Source: Macrococcoides canis
GTDB lineage: Bacteria; Bacillota; Bacilli; Staphylococcales; Staphylococcaceae
Length of the DNA stretch: 64,000 nt
Direction: 5' to 3'
Assembly: GCF_002119805.1 (NCBI RefSeq)
Contig: NZ_CP021059.1
Span: 1,116,001 to 1,180,000, forward strand
Part shown: piece by piece, positions 7,554 to 15,937 of the stretch
Position numbering within the stretch: position 1 is the stretch's first letter
How the letters are laid out: each line of letters opens with the position of its first letter
Made by a program: the position numbers and the translations under genes
Notes under the pieces: generated by a model
The model's input: only the letters and a program-made list of their open reading frames with translations
The model's database searches: none
Told to the model about the DNA's origin: nothing

Positions 7554-8072
7554 TTACTGGACTGTTTCTGTAGATTCAGCAGGTATAGATTCAGCAGGAA
7601 GAGTTTCAGCTGAGTCTGAGACTGCAGGATCAGTTATTTCTTCAGTAACAGGAATATCTGTTGCTTGTTCAGTTGGTGGTTCCTGAGTAACTGGCTGCTG
7701 TTCAGCTGGGTAAGTCTGTTCCGGTAGTGGTTCTACAGGTGCTTCTTGTATAGGTGCTTCAATGACTGGTGCTTCTGTAACCGCTTCTTCAGAAGATTCG
7801 ATTGCTGGTGCTTCAGTTGTAGGTGCCTCTGTAGTAACGGTTTCGGATTCAACCACTGTTTCAGAAGATTTTATGCGTTCTTTGACAGCTGCAATTTTTT
7901 TCTCTGCTTTCTCAGTTAGTTTATTATCAGGCTTTATCTTATGGTGCTGTATTATTTCATTAGAAGGTTCATCACTAACTGAAGTAGTAATCTCTGGTGG
8001 ACTCTCTCTATTACAGGCTGTAAGACTAATCAGACCCAGCATAATGCTAATTGTCACTATCGGTTTTTTCAT
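7554..8072 (-). CDS. Pro/Thr/Glu-rich lipoprotein, unknown
   Basis: 172 residues. Lipoprotein signal with lipobox LTAC (lipid Cys20), a short charged region (residues 45-70, KLTEKAEKKIAAVKERIK), then about 100 residues of low-complexity sequence built of short repeats such as TTEAPTTEAPAIE and EAPVIEAPIQEAPVE. No globular domain is visible; the tail may span the wall as an extended spacer. RBS GAGGAGGAAG on the minus strand. Not recognised as a named family; the repeats make homology calls unreliable. Confidence 0.7.
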   Translation of the reverse strand: MKKPIVTISIMLGLISLTACNRESPPEITTSVSDEPSNEIIQHHKIKPDNKLTEKAEKKIAAVKERIKSSETVVESETVTTEAPTTEAPAIESSEEAVTEAPVIEAPIQEAPVEPLPEQTYPAEQQPVTQEPPTEQATDIPVTEEITDPAVSDSAETLPAESIPAESTETVQ

Positions 8073-8222
8073 TGAACTTCCTCCTCGTTATTTATTTAAA
8101 TATATCATATTTTATCCAATTATTACTCATATTTAATCAACTTTTTGTCACATTTAAGTCATAAAAATCATCTTAATATGCCGTGAATATTTGCTAAAAT
8201 AGAATGGAATGGAGGTTTTCTG

Positions 8223-8897
8223 ATGAATGATATTACGATAGCGGTTGCATTTGGTGCAGGTTTATTAAGCTTTGTGTCACCATGTGTATTACCGATATAT
8301 CCAGCATTCTTATCCTATATCACCGGAGTAGGTTATAATGATCTGCAAGAGTCGAAGCTGAATCGAAATGCGCTATTGCATACGATATTCTTTTTACTAG
8401 GTTTTTCAGTCGTTTATATTTCTCTAGGTGTCGGTATCGGGATATTTTCTGATTTCCTATTATCATATGATAATACAATACGTATGCTTGGTGGATTACT
8501 CTGCATTATATTCGGATTGATCATTTTAGGCATCTTTAATCCTAAATTATTGATGAAAGACCATAAATTCGAATTTAAAAATAAACCAGCAGGATTTATT
8601 GGATCATTTTTAGTAGGTATTGCTTTTGCTGCTGGCTGGACACCTTGTATGGGACCGATTATTGGTGTAATTTTTTCAATGGCAGCTGTGAATCAATCAC
8701 TCGCGCTAATTTATATGATCATGTATGTTCTAGGATTTTGTATTCCTTTCTTCCTGCTGACATTCTTTATTACTAAAATTAATATATTGAAGAAATATAG
8801 TCAGTTGTTAACTAAAGTCGGAGGGGTTATAATGATAATCATGGGCTTATTGCTATTCTTTGATAAGCTGACAGTTATCAATCAGTACTTTAGTTGA
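8223..8897 (+). CDS. ccdA: CcdA-type thiol-disulfide transmembrane transporter
   Basis: 224 residues, six predicted membrane segments. The two redox cysteines lie in SFVSPCVLPIYPAFLSYITG (TM1) and AGWTPCMGPIIG (TM4), the hallmark of CcdA/DsbD-beta proteins, which carry electrons from cytosolic thioredoxin to extracytoplasmic thiol proteins, for example during cytochrome c maturation. RBS TGGAGG. Followed 14 bases later by a CcdC-like gene, as in bacilli (where response-regulator-like yneI lies between). Confidence 0.95.
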   Translation: MNDITIAVAFGAGLLSFVSPCVLPIYPAFLSYITGVGYNDLQESKLNRNALLHTIFFLLGFSVVYISLGVGIGIFSDFLLSYDNTIRMLGGLLCIIFGLIILGIFNPKLLMKDHKFEFKNKPAGFIGSFLVGIAFAAGWTPCMGPIIGVIFSMAAVNQSLALIYMIMYVLGFCIPFFLLTFFITKINILKKYSQLLTKVGGVIMIIMGLLLFFDKLTVINQYFS

Positions 8898-8911
8898 AAG
8901 TAGGTTAAATC

Positions 8912-9388
8912 ATGTATTTTATTATTTCTATGCTTGTCGCTTTATTTATGGGTGTGGCTGTAATTGTTGTCAGAATGAAAGCACAAAATTATCCGACGAA
9001 CATAAAGAAGATTATTTTACCGCCATTTTTTATGTCTACAGGCGCACTTATGTACATATTTCCTTATTTTAGATTGACAACGATGGAAATGATAGAAGCT
9101 GTATTTGTAGGGATGTTTTTTTCCGTATTTTTAATCTTCACATCCAATTTTGAAGTGAAAGATAATAAGATATATATGAAACGATCTAAATTATTTCCTT
9201 TAATTCTAATAACATTACTTGTCATCCGCTCAGTGATGAAATTTTTCCTGAGCAGTGCGATACATCCAGGTGAGCTTGCAGGAATGTTCTTCCTGTTAGC
9301 GTTTAGTATGATTGTTCCGTGGCGTATTGCGATGTATATCAAGTATAAGAAGATTGCACGTACAATAAATAACAGCAGTGAGCACTAG
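8912..9388 (+). CDS. ccdC: CcdC family membrane protein
   Basis: 158 residues with four or five membrane segments; PPFFMSTGALMYIFP and HPGELAGMFFLLAFSMIVPWRIAMY match the CcdC (YneJ) family as I know it. In B. subtilis ccdC is found with ccdA but is not essential for cytochrome c. The last codons and the stop lie in the long terminator hairpin. Confidence 0.85.
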   Translation: MYFIISMLVALFMGVAVIVVRMKAQNYPTNIKKIILPPFFMSTGALMYIFPYFRLTTMEMIEAVFVGMFFSVFLIFTSNFEVKDNKIYMKRSKLFPLILITLLVIRSVMKFFLSSAIHPGELAGMFFLLAFSMIVPWRIAMYIKYKKIARTINNSSEH

Positions 9389-9412
9389 CTCACTGCTGTT
9401 ATTTATTTTTTT
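9364..9412. terminator. 20-bp stem terminator overlapping ccdC and the YneK-like gene
   Basis: aataaataacagcagtgagc / gctcactgctgttatttatt, a perfect 20-bp stem with a 4-nt loop, then TTTTTT. It contains the ccdC stop codon and reaches the stop codon of the convergent gene. Confidence 0.93.
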
Positions 9413-9888
9413 GCGATTTCAGAATGCTCGAAGATTGAGAACTTCTGCTTTTCATCATCTGCATATTTAAAATAATGTTCGTACGGTGCATAATCGATAT
9501 TCAACTGATTCAGTTTTTTCTTCATGAAAGGATGATCACGTTTTGGAGTCGCTATAATATATCCTCTTAAGATATGATCAAGTTCAATATTGCCTGCACC
9601 TTCATCAAGTGCAATCTTCGAAATTCTTCCGGCGATTCTTTCTTTAGCAACTTGTCTGAATAATTCTGGAACAGGACTGACAAGTTCGTTCAGAAGATTG
9701 CGAGCATCATCATTCCATAGCGGTAGCGCTTTATTGATATAGTATTCCTGCCAGTCCAGTTCACTTTTACCATCATCTTTAGGCAGTCTTTTCAGGAATT
9801 TTCTGAACATGAAGAAACCACCGATAGTTAGTAATCCCATAAAGAGCACTGTCCATAAAAAAATTAATATAATAAACCAGTCATTCAC
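9403..9888 (-). CDS. DUF2621 membrane protein (YneK-like)
   Basis: 161 residues. One N-terminal membrane segment (about 5-27) followed by a cytosolic domain: DWQEYYINKALPLWNDDARNLLNELVSPVP, DHILRGYIIATPKRDHPFMKKKL. This agrees with DUF2621, which in B. subtilis (YneK) lies close to ccdA/ccdC as here. Function unknown. RBS AGGTGATG region before ATG. Confidence 0.8.
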   Translation of the reverse strand: MNDWFIILIFLWTVLFMGLLTIGGFFMFRKFLKRLPKDDGKSELDWQEYYINKALPLWNDDARNLLNELVSPVPELFRQVAKERIAGRISKIALDEGAGNIELDHILRGYIIATPKRDHPFMKKKLNQLNIDYAPYEHYFKYADDEKQKFSIFEHSEIAKK

Positions 9889-9981
9889 GTCATCACCTCA
9901 TCACATATTATATAGAACTGAAAATGTAATGTCTATCTAATAAAGATATGACGATATATATAGTGTAAAGGAGGTGAAACG

Positions 9982-10182
9982 ATGATAAAGGATATTATTC
10001 TTGAGCTTGCTTTTGTTAAAGAAGTTACAGAAGAAGGTAAATCTATCATGAAGACCCGTAGATTTAACCAAGTTGTTCTGAACATCACCGATGAAGAAGC
10101 GCGTGCTTTTGCATTATTAATTGCAAGGCTTACAGGTGAGGTTTATGTATCTGTGAATAAAATTGAAAAGAAAGAAATATAA
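9982..10182 (+). CDS. DUF1659 family protein
   Basis: 66 residues; beta-rich small cytosolic protein with FNQVVLNITDEEARAFALLIARLTG. RBS AAAGGAGGTG 5 bases before ATG is very strong. Always paired with a DUF2922 protein in Firmicutes, as here (23-base gap). Function unknown. Confidence 0.8.
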   Translation: MIKDIILELAFVKEVTEEGKSIMKTRRFNQVVLNITDEEARAFALLIARLTGEVYVSVNKIEKKEI

Positions 10183-10205
10183 AAAATTATGAAAGGAGAG
10201 ATTAG

Positions 10206-10424
10206 ATGAAAACACTTCAGCTTAATTTCGTTACTGAAATCGGGAAAAATTATACGATGACTATCGTCAGTCCAAAAGAAGGTTTAACATCTGAAGAGGT
10301 ATTACAAGTAATGGAATCTTTAATCAGCCAAAATTATATCACGACTACTTCGGGTGCATTAAAGACGATTAAATCTGCAAAATTAATTGACCGTACTGAA
10401 CAGATTTTATTTGAAAATAAGTAA
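10206..10424 (+). CDS. DUF2922 family protein
   Basis: 72 residues, MKTLQLNFVTEIGKNYTMTI then PKEGLTSEEVLQVMESLI, the DUF2922 pattern. Partner of the preceding DUF1659 gene in a two-gene operon closed by a terminator. Function unknown. Confidence 0.82.
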   Translation: MKTLQLNFVTEIGKNYTMTIVSPKEGLTSEEVLQVMESLISQNYITTTSGALKTIKSAKLIDRTEQILFENK

Positions 10425-10448
10425 TAATGATTTCCCTGTCATTATCAG

Positions 10449-10477
10449 CACATCTCAGCAATGAGATGTGTTTTTTT
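10449..10477 (+). terminator. Terminator after the DUF1659/DUF2922 pair
   Basis: Stem cacatctca / tgagatgtg, GCAA tetraloop, seven T. Confidence 0.93.
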
Positions 10478-10502
10478 GTATAATAATAATAGAGGTGAGA
10501 AC

Positions 10503-11621
10503 ATGAGAATCATGCATTTAGGAGACTTGCATATTGGTAAGACGATAAATCAGCAAAGTTTATTACATGAGCAGTCTATACTATTGAATAGACTCATAGA
10601 AGATATCCAGGAAACATCGATTGATGTATTAGTTATTGCAGGAGATATTTACGATCGTTCAATTCCTTCAAGAGAAGCAATGAAGATATATGAAACCTTT
10701 ATTTATGAGGTAAATCAAATAATGAAAATTCCTGTTCTGGTAGTCAGCGGTAATCATGATAGTGCAGAGCGTCTAGGATACGGTAAAGCTTGGTACAAGG
10801 GGCATGAACTTTATATAGGAACTACGATCGACGATGCGCTTTATCCAGTATCAATCGATGATGTTGATTTTTATCTAGTACCTTATATTGAGCCTGTTAT
10901 TGCACGTCAATATTTTGAAGATGACAGTATACGTACACATCATGATACATATAAAAGGATCATTGAACAGATAGAACAGCGAATGAATAAAGACAGAAAA
11001 AATATTATGGTCAGTCATCTGTTTGTAGCCGGAGGAAAAACATCAGAGTCAGAAAGAGAGATTATTGTAGGTACAATAGAGAATGTATCACTTAACCTTT
11101 TTAATGCTTTCGATTATGTGATGCTAGGACACCTTCATACACCTGATGCGATACATGATGAAAAGGTTTTCTATAGTGGAAGTATAATGAAGTACTCCTT
11201 TGATGAAGTATATCAAAGAAAAGGATACAGGATTTTTGATCTTGATCAGCAACAAGTTAATTTTGTAGCATTATCACCTCCAAGAGATCTGCAATACGCT
11301 ACAGGTACATATGAAGACGCAATTAAAATGAAATTAAGAGTAGATAGAAATTCATATTTAAAGCTTGAATTAAGTGAAATGGAACATATCAATGATCCGA
11401 TGTTCAAACTGAAACAAGTCTATCCATACTTATTAGAATTAAAACCTGTAATCGATCATAAGGATATTCGATATCAACAAAAAGAAGTGCAGCACCTTTC
11501 ACATTTTGAACTTGTTCAACAGTTTTATGTAGATATGACTGAAAGTGAGATGGATAATACACAGAAGAATTTAATAGAACAGCTTATTAATGAAAGTAGG
11601 GTAATGGATGAGACCGATTAA
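10503..11621 (+). CDS. sbcD: Nuclease SbcCD subunit D
   Basis: 372 residues from ATG 10503 (RBS GAGGTGAG); the frame extends back into the terminator and that part is rejected. A calcineurin-like phosphoesterase of the Mre11/SbcD family with the metal-binding motifs GDLHIGK, AGDIYDRSIPS, SGNHDSAERLG and LGHLHTPD. With SbcC it opens and trims hairpins, palindromes and blocked DNA ends. The 3' end overlaps sbcC by 14 bases, implying coupled translation. Confidence 0.97.
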   Translation: MRIMHLGDLHIGKTINQQSLLHEQSILLNRLIEDIQETSIDVLVIAGDIYDRSIPSREAMKIYETFIYEVNQIMKIPVLVVSGNHDSAERLGYGKAWYKGHELYIGTTIDDALYPVSIDDVDFYLVPYIEPVIARQYFEDDSIRTHHDTYKRIIEQIEQRMNKDRKNIMVSHLFVAGGKTSESEREIIVGTIENVSLNLFNAFDYVMLGHLHTPDAIHDEKVFYSGSIMKYSFDEVYQRKGYRIFDLDQQQVNFVALSPPRDLQYATGTYEDAIKMKLRVDRNSYLKLELSEMEHINDPMFKLKQVYPYLLELKPVIDHKDIRYQQKEVQHLSHFELVQQFYVDMTESEMDNTQKNLIEQLINESRVMDETD

Positions 11622-14600
11622 ATTAGAAATTCATCATTTTGGACCGTTTAAAAATGAAACAATTGACTTTATGCAGTTGAATAATCATATGTTATTTCTT
11701 ATTAGTGGTAAGACGGGTTCTGGAAAAACAACGATATTCGATGCGATGATGTATGCATTATATGGCACAGCTTCGACATCATCCCGAAATTTCAAGGCTA
11801 TGAGAAACAAACATGCAAACGATGACGAAGAGACACTAATTAAATTTCAGTTCTCTATTAGAGGTAAGCAGTTCTTAGTCGTCCGCAATCTACCTCACAT
11901 TAAAGAAGGCAATAAATCGCACATTGCATCTAAACTAGAAGTACATGAAATTATTGATAATAAATCACAGTTAATCAGCACTCATAAGAAAACTGAAACA
12001 AACCAGCTTATCGTTGATATCGTAAAATTACAAGCTGATCAGTTTAGACAGATTCTCATACTGCCTCAAGGTGAATTCAAGAACTTTCTTGTTTCAGACA
12101 GTGACAGTAAGAATGAGATTTTGAGAACATTATTTGATACGAAGCATCTTGAGTTGATGGTCAAACGTCTAAAAGAGAACGTTGATGATAAAATAGATGC
12201 AATTAAGATGAAAGAAAAAGAAATTGAGCTCCGCATTCAGCAACTTGATTTAGGTCTTCCAGAATATATGGCTTCATATGATAAACAGATTCAGACGGTT
12301 AACCTGTTTTATGAAGCTTCAAAAAAAGAGTTATCATATAAAAAATCAGAATTAAATAATAAGTTGAATCGGCTGAAAACTAAAGAAGAAATGTTAAAAA
12401 AAGCCGAAATACTTCATGAAAATATACAGACGTATAACAAGCATAAACAGCAATTAGATCGTTTGTTTGAACAACGTGCAGAAATAGAGAAGTCACAAGA
12501 AATGATTCAGCAATTATTACAGCTGGAATCATACCTCAAGTGTCTCAAGCAGCTTGATGAGCTAAAAAAAGAAGATGATCACATTAAAAAACAAATGAAG
12601 ATTGAAGAACTTCAAATAAATGAAATTAATAGTAAGTTACAGCAATTAAAAGATTCTTTAACTGAAGTGACGAGTAACGAAGTTGAAATGAACCAGCTTA
12701 ATCATCAATTAATTGAACAAGAAAGATTTGTACATATAAAATATCAGGGACTTGAAAAGAATATTGATACTTTAAATGATCTGAAGCGTAAAACTGAAGA
12801 ATATAGTGATACACTGACAAGCATACAGCAAGAAAATGAAACGATCCAAAGATCACTTGAAGTGTTAACAAAAGAAAAGAGTAAAACATACGAAGAAAAG
12901 ATGCATAATCAGAATCTGATAAAGGATACGGAGACTATTATTGCACTCATAAATGAGTATCTTTCCTACAAAGACGAGATCATGACAATTAATAAAACTC
13001 AGGACAAGCTTTTAGAAGAATTAAATGCTTATGAATTGCAAATCGAACGTTTTAATTTCGGTGACGAAACACTTGATATTGATGCCGTTGATAGGGTACG
13101 TGCAAATTTAAAACGGGGTCAAAACTGCCCAGTATGTAATCATGTCGTTACGGAAGTTACAGATGGTGTGCATCATGAATATCATAACATTGTACAAAGA
13201 AAGATTAAGCTATCTCGTGAATTAGAAGCTAATTCAGCAAAGATAGAATGGATAGAATCATTGACGCATACGCTCATCGATAAGCTACTCAAATATAAAC
13301 AATTTAAAGATGCATATAAGAATGATGATATTAAAAATACAATAGCTTTGTTTAATCATGAACAAGAATCGATAATACAGAACTCAGCAGCAATCAATGA
13401 AACGTTAGAACATATAAATCAACAGTATGAACAGTTAAATCATAAAGTGGAAGAAAATACTACTTCGATTGCCGCTTTAAAAAAATCTATTGATACCAAT
13501 AATCAAAAGATTGCTGAGCTTAATGATAAAAAAGAGTTATATCATACTTTTGTCTCCTTTACAGGATTTGAGAAATTTGATGATTTCAAGGCACAGTATG
13601 ATGAGAAAAAGAAGAGCGTTGAAAGTTACAAGAAAAATGTGGATGAACTAAACGATGCGATTACTGCCAGCTTAGAGCTTATCCAATCAAAAGAGACGAA
13701 ATTGGATAAGTATAAACATCATCTCATTTATAATGAAAAACTATTGAACCAGTTACAATCAACAAAGCAATCCTTTAAAGTATCAGATGAAATTCTAGAT
13801 AAATATAAAGACGCTGATGTTGAGAATGAGATAAAAAACTTGCAGAATACTGTCGAAACCTATCATAAGGAGATCCATTTTCATGAAAATACAATAAAAT
13901 CTCTTGAAGAGGCGATCAAAGGAAATGAACCGCCTGATATTGAGCAGATATCGGCTGAATATTTGCAATTTTCATCTGAAGTGAAGATTTTTGAACAATC
14001 AGTCAGCGATATGAATAGTCAGTTAAATCAAATGGAAAAAATAATCATACAGCTTGAAGCGGTATATAAAACTTATAGCAGACAGATGGATGATATAGGT
14101 TCAGAAATAAAACTCTTCGAAGTACTGAACGGGAAAAATGCATTGAAATTATCTATAGAGAATTATGTGCTCGTATACTATCTGGAACAGATACTATTAT
14201 TGTCAAATGAACGATTACTGCAGATGACACACAATAGATACAAACTTGTCAGAAAAAAAGATGCCCATTCCAGAAAAAAAAGTGGACTTGAAATAGAGGT
14301 CTTTGATTATCATACAAATACTGTGAGGGATATTACAACGCTGTCAGGTGGAGAAACATTCATTGCTTCCTTATCATTAGCACTCGGATTAAGCGATTAT
14401 GTCATGCAGTTATCAGGTGGAATCAATCTTGAGTCTGTATTTATAGATGAAGGTTTTGGAACTTTAGATAGTGACACACTCGATACAGCAATCAATGTAT
14501 TGATCGAACTCCAGCAAAGTGGCAAACTGATTGGAATTATAAGTCATGTACAGTCACTGAAAGAAAGTATGCCTGCGATATTAAATGTGAATTCAGATGG

Positions 14601-14634
14601 TTTTAACAGTAGAACCGAATTTCTGCTGAAGTAA
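11608..14634 (+). CDS. sbcC: Nuclease SbcCD subunit C (Rad50-type ATPase)
   Basis: 1008 residues. Walker A GKTGSGKTT at residues 34-42, Q-loop region ILPQGEFKNFL, two long coiled coils flanking a zinc hook CPVC at 507-510, ABC signature TLSGGETF and Walker B VFIDEGFG near the end. The ATP-driven tether and motor of the SbcCD nuclease. The start lies inside the end of sbcD. No terminator is obvious directly after the gene. Confidence 0.97.
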   Translation: MRPIKLEIHHFGPFKNETIDFMQLNNHMLFLISGKTGSGKTTIFDAMMYALYGTASTSSRNFKAMRNKHANDDEETLIKFQFSIRGKQFLVVRNLPHIKEGNKSHIASKLEVHEIIDNKSQLISTHKKTETNQLIVDIVKLQADQFRQILILPQGEFKNFLVSDSDSKNEILRTLFDTKHLELMVKRLKENVDDKIDAIKMKEKEIELRIQQLDLGLPEYMASYDKQIQTVNLFYEASKKELSYKKSELNNKLNRLKTKEEMLKKAEILHENIQTYNKHKQQLDRLFEQRAEIEKSQEMIQQLLQLESYLKCLKQLDELKKEDDHIKKQMKIEELQINEINSKLQQLKDSLTEVTSNEVEMNQLNHQLIEQERFVHIKYQGLEKNIDTLNDLKRKTEEYSDTLTSIQQENETIQRSLEVLTKEKSKTYEEKMHNQNLIKDTETIIALINEYLSYKDEIMTINKTQDKLLEELNAYELQIERFNFGDETLDIDAVDRVRANLKRGQNCPVCNHVVTEVTDGVHHEYHNIVQRKIKLSRELEANSAKIEWIESLTHTLIDKLLKYKQFKDAYKNDDIKNTIALFNHEQESIIQNSAAINETLEHINQQYEQLNHKVEENTTSIAALKKSIDTNNQKIAELNDKKELYHTFVSFTGFEKFDDFKAQYDEKKKSVESYKKNVDELNDAITASLELIQSKETKLDKYKHHLIYNEKLLNQLQSTKQSFKVSDEILDKYKDADVENEIKNLQNTVETYHKEIHFHENTIKSLEEAIKGNEPPDIEQISAEYLQFSSEVKIFEQSVSDMNSQLNQMEKIIIQLEAVYKTYSRQMDDIGSEIKLFEVLNGKNALKLSIENYVLVYYLEQILLLSNERLLQMTHNRYKLVRKKDAHSRKKSGLEIEVFDYHTNTVRDITTLSGGETFIASLSLALGLSDYVMQLSGGINLESVFIDEGFGTLDSDTLDTAINVLIELQQSGKLIGIISHVQSLKESMPAILNVNSDGFNSRTEFLLK

Positions 14635-14726
14635 TTGTAACAACTATGTCAAATTTAAATGAACTATACGCTTTTTATTTGTACTCAGTTTGCTATAGTA
14701 TTATATGAATACTTAAGGAGGTTACT

Positions 14727-15350
14727 ATGAAGCAGTTAAATTTTCTTTTAATTTTATTTTTAGCATTAGTATTATCAGCGTGTAGTAATTCAAGGATAGA
14801 GCCAAAATCTTTATATGGAAACACGATTACTGAATTTAGTGGAACTGATGAAATGGGTAAGCCCATCTCAAATAAAGATCTAAAAGGAAAGGTATGGCTG
14901 GTAGATTTTATCTTTACAAACTGTGAGACAGTCTGTCCTCCAATGACATATAATATGAGTCAGGTGGCTGATCAGCTTGAGAAGGATGGCATCAGCCATG
15001 ATGATTATGGCATCATCAGTTTTAGTGTCGATCCAAAGAAAGATACGCCGCAAAAACTTAGTGACTATATTAACCAGCATAATCCTCCAAAAGGGGTCTG
15101 GAAAGCTGTAACGAAGTATGACGAAAAATTTATCAGACAGTTTGCAGAAGAGAATTTCAAGACGATTGTTGTACCACCTACTGCTAATAATACACAGGCT
15201 ACACATGGAACATCTTTTTATCTCGTTGATCAAAATGGGATGATAATAAAAGATTACGCAGGTAAGGATACTGGTGACAAAAAGTTTCCGAAAGCAGAGA
15301 TAGTAGAAGATGTTAAAACGATGATAGAAGAAGGACCATATAAAAAATAG
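14727..15350 (+). CDS. SCO1/SenC family lipoprotein
   Basis: 207 residues. Lipobox LSAC (Cys19), thioredoxin fold with CxxxC (C66, C70 in NCETVCPP) and a conserved copper-ligand His160 (ATHGTSFYLVD). SCO proteins deliver copper to the CuA site of cytochrome oxidase or act as thiol reductases outside the membrane. RBS AAGGAGG. Monocistronic with its own terminator; B. subtilis YpmQ is the counterpart. Confidence 0.93.
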   Translation: MKQLNFLLILFLALVLSACSNSRIEPKSLYGNTITEFSGTDEMGKPISNKDLKGKVWLVDFIFTNCETVCPPMTYNMSQVADQLEKDGISHDDYGIISFSVDPKKDTPQKLSDYINQHNPPKGVWKAVTKYDEKFIRQFAEENFKTIVVPPTANNTQATHGTSFYLVDQNGMIIKDYAGKDTGDKKFPKAEIVEDVKTMIEEGPYKK

Positions 15351-15351
15351 A

Positions 15352-15380
15352 AAAACTTCACCAATCTGGTGAAGTTTTTT
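15352..15380. terminator. Terminator after the SCO gene, shared with mscL
   Basis: Stem aacttcacca / tggtgaagtt, 3-nt loop, seven T on the plus strand; A-run on the other side gives a U-tract for mscL. Confidence 0.92.
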
Positions 15381-15748
15381 TATTTAGAACGTAATAAATC
15401 TCTGATTTCAGTTAATAATACCGTATTTTCTTCAACGGCTTCTTCAACTTCTTCAACTTCGCTCTTGCGTGTAATCTTATTAATGATTTTAATAAATAAG
15501 AAGATTGCTGCTGCGACGATTAAGAAATCGATGATTGATTGAATAAAGACACCATATTTGATTCCTTTGTAAGCCCAGCTAGATGCGAAATCTGTGTTGC
15601 CAAATATAAGACCGATAATCGGCATGATTACATCAGCTACTAAAGAAGAAACGATTTTACCAAATGCTGCTCCAATAACAACTGCGACAGCTAAATCAAG
15701 AACATTTCCTTTTATAGCAAATTCTTTAAATTCTTTTAACAATGACAT
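15380..15748 (-). CDS. mscL: Large-conductance mechanosensitive channel
   Basis: 122 residues: amphipathic N-terminal helix ([15 protein letters not shown]), TM1 with the pore-lining Gly/Ala pattern ([20 protein letters not shown]), TM2 ([21 protein letters not shown]) and a charged C-terminal helix. Forms a pentameric emergency valve opened by membrane tension at hypo-osmotic shock. RBS AGGAGGTG. It lies divergent to a compatible-solute transporter, a fitting osmotic pair. Confidence 0.97.
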   Translation of the reverse strand: MSLLKEFKEFAIKGNVLDLAVAVVIGAAFGKIVSSLVADVIMPIIGLIFGNTDFASSWAYKGIKYGVFIQSIIDFLIVAAAIFLFIKIINKITRKSEVEEVEEAVEENTVLLTEIRDLLRSK

Positions 15749-15937
15749 GTATAGTCACCTCCTAGTAATTTTAAGTTTACATTGTAACTTTTTAAAAATC
15801 AATTGATTTTCAGTATTTATTTTATAAACTTATCAAATGGAAATTTAATTTTAATAATGCATTTACATTTGTGTAATTAAATATAGTTTGTTATACTAAA
15901 AACTGTTTTTCAAAAATTAAATTGGAAGGAGTATTAT

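Noticed and set aside
11608-14634. Coiled-coil protein as SMC or phage-related ATPase
   Set aside because: Position after sbcD, zinc hook CPVC and length identify it as SbcC.
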